DNA of 64,000 nucleotides from Undaria pinnatifida (Eukaryota; Sar; Phaeophyceae; Laminariales; Alariaceae). The stretch spans positions 12,655,264 to 12,719,263 of the forward strand of contig JABAKD010000025.1 in assembly GCA_012845835.1 (NCBI GenBank), written 5' to 3'. Positions 1 to 10,514 of this stretch are shown one piece after another; position 1 is the stretch's first letter; every line of letters starts with the position of its first letter. The position numbers and the translations under genes were made by a program. Below the pieces are notes generated by a model. That model saw nothing but the letters and a program-made list of their open reading frames with translations. It was not told where the DNA came from and did no database searches.

Positions 1-590
1 GTTAACGTTATCGTCAACGTTAACGTTAACGTTAACATTAACATTACATTAACAATAACGTTAACATTAACATTAACACTAAAACTAACATTAACACTAA
101 CATTAATATTTACAGTAACACTAAAATTAACACTGACATTAACATTAACATTAACATTAACATTAGCATTAACAGTAACCTTAACGTTATCATTATCATT
201 AACCTTAACAATATCATTATCATAAACATTAACATGAGCATTAACATCAACATTAACATTAACATTAACATTAAATCAACATTAACATTCATGTTAGCAT
301 TAACATTCATGTTCACACTAACATTAACACTGACACTAACACTGAAATTAACATTAGCATTAACTTTAGCATTAACATTAGCATTAACCTTTACATTAAA
401 ATTAACATTAACGTTAACATTAACGTTAACATTAACATTAACAGTAACATTAACATTAATATTAACATTAACATCAACATTCACACTAACGTTAACACTG
501 ACATTAACAACATTAACATTAACATTAACATTACCATTAACATTAACATAAACATTAACATTAAAATTAACATTAACAATAACATTACCT
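1..590. repeat. TTAACN hexamer array (degenerate minisatellite)
   Basis: The stretch is almost entirely a degenerate six-base repeat, mostly ATTAAC/GTTAAC with occasional GTTATC, ACTAAC or TTAGC variants, and it is already in progress at the first base. Because the unit length is a multiple of three, both strands carry long meaningless open frames (alternating V-N or L-T residues). These are not genes. The unit is not a known telomere repeat. A related hexamer array (GTTAGC/GTTAGT) occurs near 18.5 kb. Confidence 0.95.
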
Positions 591-885
591 AATATCAACA
601 ATAACACTTTAATAATGTTAATGTTACTAGAAACGATAAAAAATAGAATCAGAGAGTGCACCCGTATTATGAGCAATATCTTCACGGTCTTCGCATGCTG
701 CACATCAAATAGAAAACATACCTATAACAAGTGTGCTCACGGTATTTTCGGGTTACTGGTCAGTGAGAGGCCCGCCCCACAACAAAACTCCGTCCAGAAA
801 TTGCTACTCCAAGCAAGGGGGCACAAGGAAAGTAACCCGGCGCACCGCATTACCCCCCCACGGAGGGCCGAAGTTTTTTTTTTTT

Positions 886-975
886 CCTGGGCATTTCTTG
901 GTTCGGGCGAGACATTGAGCTCTTCATGTGAGAGGGGCTCAACGACTCATGCTGCCCACACCCCTACCGTGGGAT
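886..975. repeat. MITE-C right-end fragment
   Basis: This fragment resembles the right part of the fuller copy at 21680-21940: a GAGATATTGAGCTC-like box with a CTCATGTGAG palindrome, then an end reading CACCCCTACCGTGGGA. A 12-base T run (near 866) precedes it. The 5' half of the element is not recognisable here. Confidence 0.5.
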
Positions 976-1179
976 GGCTCTCTGGTTTGTTTCATGCTTG
1001 TGCCATCGGCCGACAGGGAGGGCTTGAGCTCTGTCAGGCATGTTGCTGCTTCGCTCGCCAACGTGTATTATCTTGAGCGACCCTGCGAATCAAGCGTCTA
1101 AAACTTGCATGTTCCTCTTCTCCTACAACCTGAATTTGTCCACTGGGAACGCCAGGTTGGGTTTCCAATGCTGCCGAGA

Positions 1180-2947
1180 TCAAGCCCGCATTTCCGCTCC
1201 TCGCAAAGAGGGCCATCATGATCCTGCTGGCGGAGCTACTATCCGACCAGTTCGCGTTTTTCGCTCACGGTATCGACGGAACTCTTGGGCGAAGCTCCCG
1301 AAAGCCACCGGAGCCATAACGCCCGACACCACTGTATCTCAGCTGCAGTGGACCTTCGACGTCGTCGTCACAAAGAGCGAAGGAAAAAGCCATTTTATCG
1401 TGAAGCGTTGTGGCGTTGAGTTGATGCAATAGGCCCACTTGAGCGGGTATATGAGTTGCGCGAAACTGCTTGCTGCCCGTCTGCCGCCCAAGGGAAGCTC
1501 AAACGTTTGAAGCGGGACCTCGATGAGGACTGTTTGTGTCGCCACGTGCTCTGTGATGCAGCTGCGGCGGAGGGAAACCTCTGTGGGTGCGCGCCACTAG
1601 CAGTCCCTGGGACACGTATGCTTGCCCTTCGGCCGCCGGCTGAGGGCATCTCGACATCCTTCAGTGGGCACATGCAAAAACCTGCCCGTGGGATGAAGGT
1701 ACGTGCTCTGAGGTCCCTACGGGTGGCCACCTTGGCGTTCGTCAGTTGGCCCGAGCGAATGACTGCGAGCGGGGGTATCGTATCTGCGCAACTGCTGCCG
1801 CCAGACGACACCTGGAAGTGATCCAGCCGGCACGGGCTAACGGCACCCTCTTGGGCAAGAACCCCAAAATAAATGCCATTTCGGCAAACCACCTGCACGT
1901 GATTCAGTGGACGAGAGCCCAAGGGTGTGTCGGTGGCACCCTTTCGCCTCCGGGTGCACTGCTCACCGTGGGTACCCAGACACAATGGCATAGATGATGG
2001 CGCACGGGTGCCCTTTGTCCGGCGCTGCCGTCGGTGGCGCCACTCGCTGGGGTCACGTTCACGCCCTGGAAAGGATGCGATTGAACAACCAGCCGTGGGG
2101 TGCGTCTAGGATATGCGCGGGGGCGGCGAAGGAGGGGGTCGATCAGCTGAAGGTGATTCAGTGAGTCCGAGCCCGCGAGGCCAACTGGGACGCGAATTTA
2201 ACCTTGTGTGCTGCCAAGCTAGGAAAGCTGAAAATGATTCAGTGCACGAGGTCCCAAGGATATCCTCTGGGCCCTCTGACGTCCCTGTGGTATGTTGGAA
2301 ATATGCACCTAGACGCGCTGAGGTGTATGATGGCTCGCGGATGCCCCATGTGCTCGAACGCCAGCGCCGAGAGGCAGTATTCAGGGGACGCCTTCACGTT
2401 CTCAGATGATTCCGGGCTAACAAGGACCTGTGGGACAACTCGAAGATGTGCTTGGAGGCTGTGAAAGGAGGGCACCATAACATCCTTCAGCGGTTGAGGA
2501 ACAATGAACGCGATTGGGATGCAGCGTAGCCGCGTCACGCGGTCACTTCGAGGTTCTCAAGTGGGCGTGGTGTAACGACTGCCCCTGGGACGACGCCGTT
2601 TGCTCCATTGCTGCGCGTCAGGGGCGCCTGGACATGGTTTAGTGGGTGCGGCGAGATTGCACGCGTGTACATGCACAGCATCAACCGCGGAAGATCGACA
2701 AGAACGTGCTCATGTAGGCACGGTCTATCGGCTGTCATGGGATGGAGCCACGTGCAGCGAGGCTGCCGAGGTAGGGCACCTTGAGCTACTGGAGTGGGAG
2801 CTGGCACAAGATTACCGATGGGGTTGTGATACGTACGTGGTGGCTGTACGGGTAGGTCGAGCAGTGGGTGCGGCTAACCGACTGTTTCTTGAACCACTGG
2901 AGAATGAGGGCTTCAACAATTTTCGAGGAGTGATTGGGGTTTGGCTC
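1180..2947 (+). pseudogene. Ankyrin-repeat protein relic
   Basis: Scattered over all three forward frames are recognisable ankyrin units of the stramenopile type. At 1644-1994 one frame reads GHLDILQWAHAKTCPWDEG and later RHLEVIQPARANG and HLHVIQW. At about 2204-2464 another frame carries LKMIQCTRSQG. At about 2536-2660 a frame reads GHFEVLKWAW, CPWDDAVCSIAARQGRLDMV, then hits TAG. At about 2775 HLELLEW is seen. In-frame stops (for example TGA at 1641-1643 just before GHL) and several frame changes interrupt the array, and no intact start or splice model joins the pieces. In the family such arrays form protein-protein interaction solenoids. Here it looks decayed, although a mis-assembled or intron-split gene cannot be excluded. 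Confidence 0.7.
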
Positions 2948-4305
2948 TGAGTGATGTAGTGGACGTGACGGTCAGAGAAGATTATCAGCGCATTCTTAGC
3001 CACATTGTTGTGTTTTTTGGAGTATGGTATTCTAGAAAATGTTTATTTCTCCTGAGAAATTCAGCCGGTTCAAGCTATGAAGTGGTGTTGATTGTGTGGT
3101 GAAGATACACGTTGGGCTGAGGCGCGTGCGTTGTGGGGCGGGGAGGCTTCGTCCGTATTGAAAGCAAAATTGCGGTAATTATGTGCACACTGGTGGCTTA
3201 GACGCGTCCTAGCAAGCTACTCTGTAGCAAAACCTCTTTGTCTCGAAGTCCCTCACGCGAGACACTCAGCTCTCACCCAACCCCCAACACGTGACGTTCA
3301 GAACCGATTAACAATTTTGGGACTTGATTATAGGACACAGACCAGTACGCGACGAGCGCAGTTGATGTAATAAAGCGTCTAGGAAACGCTTGAGGCAATG
3401 AGAGTATCCTCATGCCTCCCGCTTGCCTCACAGCGCACTGCGTTGCAGTTCGAACACGTCTATACCGCCGGCAGCACGGACTGATTCATGTGGTTGATGC
3501 CCTCAGCGTTAGTTTTTAGTTTTTGTTTACGCCTTAAGTCGCAAAGAGGGTCAGGGGGACGCCATGGACCAATCCCATGGCCTAGGCGCGTAACATTGTA
3601 TGTTTTAGGTGTTTGCTCGCTTGAGGGGGCCGGTGTTGAGTGTTACTAGCCGTGTTGCTCGCGTGATGGTAATCTAAATGTTTGCATTAGTGTTCAGTAG
3701 GTTTTCTGCCCATTTTTGAGCTTGCGACGCCACCGGGATTTCAAGCAAATCAAATCCCGCAGGAGGACCTTGTATACATGGTAACAATAAACCAATTGAT
3801 ATGCCAACCATAACGGGGGTAGGCTTCGAGTTGACGATGTTTTGGCCAAACCAGTGCCACCTGTTACGGAGTGCTCTACGTTTAAGGGTAAGCTATAGGA
3901 AGACATGACATGATGCCATCGCTCTCATGAATAACTGTTTGCATGTGATGTAGGGCAAATTTTGGAACGTGCACGTAGCTCTCATCTTAGCGTGTACGTA
4001 ATTTGTCGGCACAATGCTGTTATGCTCCGAGGCAAGCATCCCACATTGCATCACTTACATAATGTACGATAAATGGTTTTTGGTGTCCTTCCTCTGCCCT
4101 GTTCCCGATTTGTGAGCCAACGGAGAGACGACTATAAATGATGCCGTGAACCGTGAGAAAAGTTCTACCAAGCTCGAAAGCAACCCTACGTGCTCTCGGG
4201 ACAATGCTCGCACTTGGCGTGTCATCGAACGGGCTTGCCAACTCTTGGTCGGTCTTCCGTGGTGGTCTCTTCTCTCCCGAGGAAAGATTTTCGTTTGACT
4301 CATTC
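2948..4305. other. Intergenic, nothing recognised
   Basis: No coding signature, tandem repeat or TIR element could be recognised. There are only short hairpin-like words, such as GAGGCAATGA paired with TCATGCCTC around 3390-3425. Confidence 0.5.
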
Positions 4306-4612
4306 CACGGTAGGGGTTTTACTTTCTTGGGATAAACGGTTCCGATTGATCTGGCCCTCCTTGGACCGGTTAAACTTCCTCAAGCTCGCAACTATGGGCG
4401 AGTCTGATGCGTTTACGGGCATACCTGTTTTAGGGCTGCTGGTCTGATGTGTTTACGCGTACAATGGTTGTTTTAGGGCTAGCGCAAAAAAGTGCCGGTC
4501 GGATCGCGCGGTATAAAAATACATTCGAAGGCATGTTTTGGGTGATCCTCAGGTACTGAGCTCCTCCCATTAGGACCTCAGAAACTTCCGCCGCACCCCG
4601 TTCGTGGGATGA
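4306..4612. mobile_element. MITE-C copy
   Basis: The left end reads CCACGGTAGGGGTTTTAC. The right part has GAGCTCCTCCCATTAGGACCTC and ends in CGTGGGATG, matching the layout of the copy at 21680-21940. The interior shares the words TTTTAGGGCTAGCGCA and CATTCGAAGGCATG with other copies. It is diverged, and no target-site duplication was identified. Confidence 0.55.
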
Positions 4613-5875
4613 CACCTTGGGTTTTTTGTTGTTGCGTTGTTTCGTTGCAATTCACGCAGGCCGCCGTAGAGGCCCACCTGTTGCTTTATGATGCTGTATG
4701 CCTCACGTAAACACTGTTTCGAAGATAAGGCTAAACGTGTTACCCGATGGAAGCTCGCATGGCGTACGTACACAATAAAACCTATAAACTGCAATTTAAT
4801 GAGATTCCTACGATTTGTTTGGTGAGAAGAGCCGCGTGATTCATAACACGGTCCATCAAAGACGTGCTACCAGCAGTTTCATCGAGGCACGCCTCAATTG
4901 GTGCAGTAGTTCAGCTGTCGTAGTGACACATAATTGTTATCACCAAAAATGTTGATTTCTCGCGCACATGGAACGGGCTGCGTTGCGATCGTGATCGCCC
5001 TTCGCTCCTCTGTAACGAGCGGCGAACTCCAGCGGGCCCCGAGCTTGTGATCTCGCTTCGACTATAGGCGCACCCCAATGCACCTTTTGGACATCTGATT
5101 TGTCCCTTCCTTTCTTTTGGCGTAACAATACCGAGCCCCCAACGAGTACGCGCACGAAGCGCCTTCTAGAATGAATGTGTGTCGGGTATTCGTTGGCACT
5201 TAGATGGCGGCTATTGGAGAATTCCCCTTCCGCACACACCAGCTGCGAACGGCTGGCATGCCGCCGCATTCCTGCAAGCACTTTGCTCTGCCGCGATTCG
5301 AGTACCAGCCTTCCTCCCTATCTGTGTCTACAGTTGTAGCTCGATGCCCTAATGACATTTTTTTATTTTGTTATTTTATTGTATTCTATTTTTATCCCCC
5401 ATCGGATGGGGAATCGTAAAGCTTGACCCCTTCAGAGCCCCAAAATCCGTCACTGTACTAACTTCAAGTAACTTTGTCCCCAAAAGGGGTTTCCAGTTGT
5501 AAAGGCGTTACGCTCACCATACTTCCACAATGTCATGAATGCGTGGAAAATGTGCTCGATCTCCCCCTGTACGAACGGATCGGATAAATTTTTCGAGCCG
5601 TACTTTTCAGTTTGCTTTTTTTCGTCACTCTGTTTATGTTACGCGTAGTAGGCCATTTCCTCGTAAGTTGGGTGTAACCGAGCACTACTTCCACGTGCAA
5701 AACACGCACCAGGTACTCCGCGGTACGTCACTGCCGGAACTGTATTGTGTACCGAGAAGCGCTCTGATCGACCATTGCAAACAGCAAGTTGCCCCCCCGC
5801 AAAGTTCGACCTTCCCTTTAGAGCGCGACACTACCCTTTCGAGCAGTCACTGCATTTATTGGGAGTCTCTGAAGC
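4613..5875. other. Intergenic, nothing recognised
   Basis: No convincing coding sequence or repeat was found. A T-rich tract at 5358-5397 precedes an inverted word (ATCCCCCATCGGATGGGGAT) near 5393-5413. Confidence 0.45.
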
Positions 5876-6170
5876 AAGCTACGGTAGAGGAGAAAGGCTG
5901 GGGTTGAGGGGTGGGTCCCTTCTTAAGGGAATTATTTTCCAGTGGCTCGGAGTCACTCGCGCGAGTGACCCCCCCGCGCCTTTTGCAGTTCAAGGGCTTC
6001 GTGCTGAATCAATTTTGCGATGTTAATCCGTAGTGGAACGGTTCAGCTGCGCTCATAAATCGACCAAAGTCATTTCGCTAGTGACGTATCACACAGAGTC
6101 TCTCGTGCGGGTGGCGCCAATATACAGCGGTGAAGAAGGTGGGACACCCTACGGTACTCTACCGTAGCCT
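5876..6170. mobile_element. MITE-A copy (inverse orientation)
   Basis: Ends are AAGCTACGGTAGAGG on the left and CTCTACCGTAGCCT on the right, forming inverted termini. The interior has the family's palindrome GTCACTCGCGCGAGTGAC at about 5950 followed by CCCC, and a second degenerate palindrome (AGTCTCTCGTGCGGG) near 6098. The order of internal blocks is reversed relative to the copies at 9038 and 20710. Confidence 0.75.
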
Positions 6171-6668
6171 CGGTCGGAGGTGCCGGTACTACCAACGAGG
6201 GTCCTCGCGCGAGGAGCTCTGTACCTATTGTTGGGATAGATGGCATAGATAGAACAAACGATATTGCTGAGCAATAACTGTGAGATTCTCGCGATATTGG
6301 ATTTAGGAAGCTTCCGCCATTAAGAAGATAGTTTACGAAAATAATTCAGCGGCTATCGTGGCGTGCGTTTTCTATTTCGAGACCCTAAAAAATACGTGCC
6401 ACGTGAACCACAGGGATGCGTTCTCAGGCTCCCAAAGTTGATTTGATTAACACTTGGACTTAGTACCATAGTCTATACTCTCGATATCGCATACATTCCA
6501 GCAAGATATACCGCTGCAGACAGTACTCCTGTTTCCGGCTCTGCTGACCCGCCATTCAGGAAACTCGTATCTTGCGCAAGGTGCTACCTCTTGCTATCGC
6601 GGTGCACACGCCACCAGTGGTATGTTTGTACCATGACATTCCCAGGTGAATGGCGCAAGAAGTTGCCT

Positions 6669-7120
6669 AGATATCCATTGCGTACCCTTCGTGCCGTAGC
6701 ATTACTCAGAAACCATTGCCAAGGGTTGCGTTACATATCCATTATTAAACCTATTTGGTATGTATCGGACCGTATCATTAACCGGCAACGGGTGTAAATG
6801 ACTAACCTCGATACTCTGTAGATATCCTTTGTCCCGTAACCTGAATTGGCAACAAACGTCCAGCGTTGCTCACTACAACAATACATACCCACTTGTCGCG
6901 CTTTCTACCCCAGCATGACCCGGCAACGAACGTTATGGGTTGCGTCTGGTATCCACTCGATACCCTTCGATCCGTAGCATGACTGGGTAACAGAGCCCAA
7001 TGTTGCTTTGGTGCCCGTTACATACCCGTTTTAGATGCCCTTCGTACCATGGTCATGGTTCTTCAACGGAAATCAAGGTTCCCTCAAGATGCTCCTTAGA
7101 TACCTTAGCGTGACTTAGCA
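6669..7120. repeat. Degenerate tandem repeat, unit about 70 bp
   Basis: Six to seven diverged units follow each other, starting near 6669, 6735, 6822, 6881, 6949, 7019 and 7096. Recurrent words are TATCCATT, ATACCCTTCGTNCCGTAGCATGACT, GGCAACGAACG and GTTGCGTT in the same order. Unit identity is low, so the array looks old. No coding sense is apparent. Confidence 0.6.
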
Positions 7121-7931
7121 ACGGATGCCAACGACAAAGTTTATGCCCATTAGATACGTTGATGTGCATCAACGCTTGGTTTAGGTGCAAATTAGATGCC
7201 CTGATGGGCCATCCGCCCAGGAGCATATCCACCTCCGGCCACATCTGCGCGGACCATAAAGTCGTTAGGGGGGGCGAGGTTAAGGGCGGGGGGGAAGGAG
7301 GGGAGAGAGGAGGGGGCGTTTGTGTCACCGTAGTGGAGGACACAGACCGTAGGCGCGCGCGATGAGGAGGGTGGGCGTGGTCGGTCACGCGAAACGACAG
7401 TGGTAAACATTTGCGCCCAACAGAGTTTTGATTGGCGGAGGGTTCTCAACCGCGGAGAGCTACCTAATTCGTTTGGATCCCTCGTGTAAAAATAGTCGTG
7501 TCCATAATTCGTGGTATGCTAATCCATGTGACTGTGTTTCGGGCGTGTATCTATCCATTTTTATCACGGTCGGTTGCTCGGTGGAGCGTAGAGGTAATAA
7601 CTTGAGGTAGCCCTTAAACACACCAAGAACTCCTGTCGGAACATGCCTTTTCGGCAACATTCCCAGTAGACATTTGAAGCGTTCGGACCATCAAGCACAA
7701 TCGTGTCGGTGGAATACGAAGACCCTTTGAAAGGGGCGCCAATGCGTTCTAGAGGAGACGATCCTTATACCCCGATACTTGCGTCGTCTGTGCCTTCATC
7801 CCAGAGCTAGCTCCGCACGCTAGGAACCCTAGATACACTTAGATACCCACACCGCAGTAGGTACCCTCACTTCTCCTGGGGTCTGCCTCTGCTGTGTACG
7901 TGCACAACTGTGGAGACAACTCTACAGCAAT
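7121..7931. other. Intergenic with G-rich tract
   Basis: A G-rich, purine-biased strand segment at about 7266-7318 has several runs of four or more G, so it could form a G-quadruplex. Otherwise no gene or repeat is recognised. Open frames on both strands here are composition artefacts. Confidence 0.45.
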
Positions 7932-8190
7932 ACCACGGTAGGGGTTGGAGGCTTTCGGCCCAGGAATGTTTTTGGCCGGTTGAGCTTCTCATTTATTTGT
8001 GGAACAGTCGGTTAGTATGATTACTTGACGAGTATGCACGGGTTTAGGACCACGGCGTGGCACTGCTGGCCGGGTTGCGCGAATAAATGCCTTCGAAACT
8101 ATTTTTTATCGGTGTGGCATATCAAGCTTATTCTTATGTCAGGAGCTAAAGCAATTCTTGGAATCTTCTGTGCACCCCCAGCGCGAGATT
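7932..8190. mobile_element. MITE-C copy, right end eroded
   Basis: It begins ACCACGGTAGGGGTTGGAG and shares with the 21680 copy, in order, a GGTTGAGC box, GGTTTAGGAC, GGCCGGGTTGCGCGAATAAA and TGCCTTCGAAA. The right terminus is hard to recognise, with a CACCCCC remnant near 8173. Confidence 0.5.
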
Positions 8191-8438
8191 GCTCGGTAAG
8201 CGTAGCAACCTTTCACCTGACAGATGTGGAACTCGTCAATGAATGCATTACCCGATAGCCACGCGGAAAGTCGTTTTGTGGCCAAACAAAGACAGATTTC
8301 AATGCATACCTAGGCCCCCTAGGAATTTTCTCTGAGTTCCTGATTCCGTGGGAATTTTGGATGCGTTTCAGGTAAGAACGCCCACATATATCGGGTGCAC
8401 CCCTGACGTACCATGGGGCCGGTGAATGGAAGAATGCT

Positions 8439-8770
8439 ACGCTACGGGGGTCGATGTCGGGGGTAGCAAAAGCGCGAATGGGGACCAACACGGCAATAGG
8501 GTGTGGGTACTTTACGTTTTCACTGCTCGGCTGGAGCAACTCACAGAAGTGACTTTGTACCTCACGGGGACTCGAAATACTTGCAAACAGGCGTTTGTTT
8601 TGGCGCAGCGCATGTAGCTCACCATTTCATCTCGCGGATATTAATCACAGAATTAGAACAGTCACCAAATCCTAAGACCGCAGAATGATCGGGGGGAGTC
8701 ACTCGTGCGAGAGACCCCGACCCACCAGCAAAACGCCTCCAAAAACAACCTAACCCCCCTACCGTAGCCT
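8439..8770. mobile_element. MITE-A copy, diverged
   Basis: The left end is CTACGCTACGGGGGTC and the right end CCCCCCTACCGTAGCCT. Near the right side is the internal palindrome block GTCACTCGTGCGAGAGACCCC at about 8698. A second short MITE-A-like unit (GCTACGGTAAGGGGGTC to CCCCCCTGTACCGTAGG, about 8791-8880) follows directly. Confidence 0.55.
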
Positions 8771-9037
8771 AGTTCATGGTTTCGACTAATGCTACGGTAA
8801 GGGGGTCGTGTTGGGTTCGGGCGCTTTCTTGCATTGGCTCGGGTTCACGCGCGCGAGTGACCCCCCTGTACCGTAGGGCCATACATAGGCGTTTTTTTCG
8901 TGCCGCGTTTTTTATTTTCGATGAGAATTTCCCAAGGGGATGGTCAGCTACGCCGAAATAAAAAGATCACCTAATAATAACGTCCTTTGGTCGATGAGGC
9001 ACAGAGTCGGTCGTGCTGGTGTAATAGTGTGAGACCA

Positions 9038-9300
9038 AGGCTACGGTAGGGGGGGTACCCCCATTTTCACTGGTGTGTTTGAGCCACTCGCACGAGTAGC
9101 TCTGTACCCTACGGATGAAGATGGTTTAGGCACTTGGTTTGGCGCAGCTTAGATCCCCTTCGCATTGCGGATTGGCTTCGTCAATGTAAAAGATAATGAA
9201 AACGTAAGATTGCACAGATAGGAACAAAGAGGTTACTCGCGCGAGTGACCCCTAGCCATTGAAATATAAGGCCCAAAGGGGGACCCCCCTACCGTAGCCT
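9038..9300. mobile_element. MITE-A, full-length copy 1
   Basis: A 263 bp element runs from AGGCTACGGTAGGGGGG to CCCCCCTACCGTAGCCT, with inverted termini of about 23 bp. Inside are palindrome 1 (GCCACTCGCACGAGTAGC), a conserved CATTGCGGATTG spacer, and palindrome 2 (GTTACTCGCGCGAGTGAC). It is nearly identical along its length to 20710-20968, which fixes the element boundaries. It has no coding capacity, so if mobile it would have moved in trans. Confidence 0.88.
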
Positions 9301-9380
9301 GAGTCGTGATAGTATGGTAGCAGTAGAGTGCATGATGTGATAGTATGGTAGTAATAGAGTGATAGTATGATAGTGAAGAC
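9301..9380. repeat. Short tandem repeat (TGATAGTATGGTAG)
   Basis: Three to four imperfect units of a roughly 20-40 bp motif built on GTGATAGTATGGTAGTA directly abut the right end of the full-length MITE-A copy. Confidence 0.6.
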
Positions 9381-9561
9381 CTGGTAGTGAAAAGTTGGGG
9401 TACCCTCCTACCGCAGCCTTGATCTTTCGGGGTCTTCGGCACTGCGGTACCTGAACTGTCGCCACGGAGCCCTTTTTTTCTCCGCGCGGTAATTGCACCC
9501 GTAGGCAGTCCATTTTTGAGGGAGGTGCAGAGGGGCACGTACGAGCGGCCTGTACTCTTGA

Positions 9562-9829
9562 GACGCGCGATAAGATGTAGAAGGTGCACCACTTCGTTTT
9601 TGTGGCTCCTAAATCCTCAACTTGGGAGCTTAAGACCTTTTTCCCGAAAACACGACTTGGAAAATATAGAGCTTCTTCTACCGTATGAAAAAATTCCATG
9701 GCCTGGGTACGCAACGAAAATCATGCGAAAAAAAATGTCCAGTTTCGGACGATTTTACGTTAAGGAGCCCCGTCATTCAGAAAATATTTCGGACGAAAGA
9801 AAAGTGCTACCGCTATCGTAGCATGCGTC
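9562..9829. mobile_element. MITE-B, near-complete copy
   Basis: It runs from GACGCGCGATAAGATGTAG to CTATCGTAGCATGCGTC, so the termini are inverted. The interior word order (GGTGCACCACT, GGGAGCTTAAGACC, CTTCTACCG, CCATGGCCTGG, a CGGACGATTTTACG box, GGAGCCCCGTCATTCAGAAA) matches the copy at 25602-25850. Length is about 268 bp and there is no coding capacity. Confidence 0.75.
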
Positions 9830-10079
9830 TCCTTTGACAAACGGCGGGTACCGCTTGCCGCACGGCAGGCTGGTCGGGAGTATTTGTGCAAAAAGGGTTT
9901 TTTGCCGATTTTGTAAGCCAGTGCATGTTGCCGTAGTGATATGCTGGGTGTTTTACCACCCCCCCCGGTGATGCCGATATGGGTTTGGAAGAATGTATCG
10001 TACTGGTGGTAAAACGTAGAGGGGGTGGTATACTGCGCGAGGTGTAATTATCGCCGCCGCGTCGGTACTTGCTCAGGGG
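9830..10079. other. Unassigned spacer
   Basis: It contains an inverted pair, TGGGTGTTTTACCACCCCCC near 9946 and GGTGGTAAAACGTAGAGGGGG near 10005. This suggests a further small foldback or TIR element of about 80 bp. No gene is recognised. Confidence 0.35.
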
Positions 10080-10140
10080 CTCCAGGTGCGGAGGGCTTCA
10101 CGGTTCCTCCGTCGTCCTCTGTGTCTCTTTTTGCACGGTC
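10080..10140 (-). pseudogene. Degenerate echo of the candidate last ABC exon
   Basis: On the minus strand this 60 bp stretch aligns with part of the candidate C-terminal exon at 10305-10514. Both have an AAAAGAGA-A-AC-GAGGACGA-GGAGGA pattern followed by GAAGCCCT-CG, and both translate to a KR-TED-GG motif. It lies about 300 bp downstream of the exon in transcription order. It may be a partial tandem duplication. Identity by eye is about 70 percent. Confidence 0.4.
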
Positions 10141-10304
10141 CTCACGCTATGCTGTACTATGCCCCAACCGGAGGATACTGTGTATATTGTACCAGGTGAA
10201 TATAGGATAAAATTATGCTGTCGAAGCACACGCATACTTGATCATAACATCGACAGTATATAAAATGCGATTGTAATACGATAATATACAAGTATCCATA
10301 ACAT

Positions 10305-10514
10305 TCAACAATATCTATAGTCAGATTGACAATCCAATCTTATTGATAACAGCAACTCACTGGCGACGAGGTTGGGGTTCTGGTTACGTAGGGCTTCGTC
10401 TCCTCCCTCGTCCTCCGTTTCTCTTTTCATCCGGTTCTCTTTCTCCTTCTTCCGTTGCTCTTCCTGCTCCGCTCGAAGCCAGTGGAGCGCAGTCTTAAGC
10501 AGGGTGTTTTTCAA
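10305..10514 (-). CDS. Candidate C-terminal exon of the ABC ATPase
   Basis: The minus-strand frame encodes [18 protein letters not shown] and then a strongly charged, probably helical tail ([19 protein letters not shown]) to a stop at 10305-10307. Caf16/ABCI proteins end in a WLR-E helix followed by a charged tail, so content, strand and position fit. Against it, a GTGAGTT donor-like site near 10362 could end the exon earlier, its acceptor is unclear, and about 3 kb separates it from exon 5. It could instead belong to a separate downstream gene. Confidence 0.45.
   Translation of the reverse strand: MKNTLLKTALHWLRAEQEEQRKKEKENRMKRETEDEGGDEALRNQNPNLVASELLLSIRLDCQSDYRYC

Noticed and set aside
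1-590. Telomere at the left edge
   Set aside because: The unit is TTAACN-like and degenerate on both strands, unlike TTAGGG or TTTAGGG, and unique sequence lies on its right without subtelomeric features.
110-703. Long open frames of alternating Val-Asn or Leu-Thr on both strands
   Set aside because: They are read-outs of a hexamer repeat whose period is divisible by three, with no protein character.
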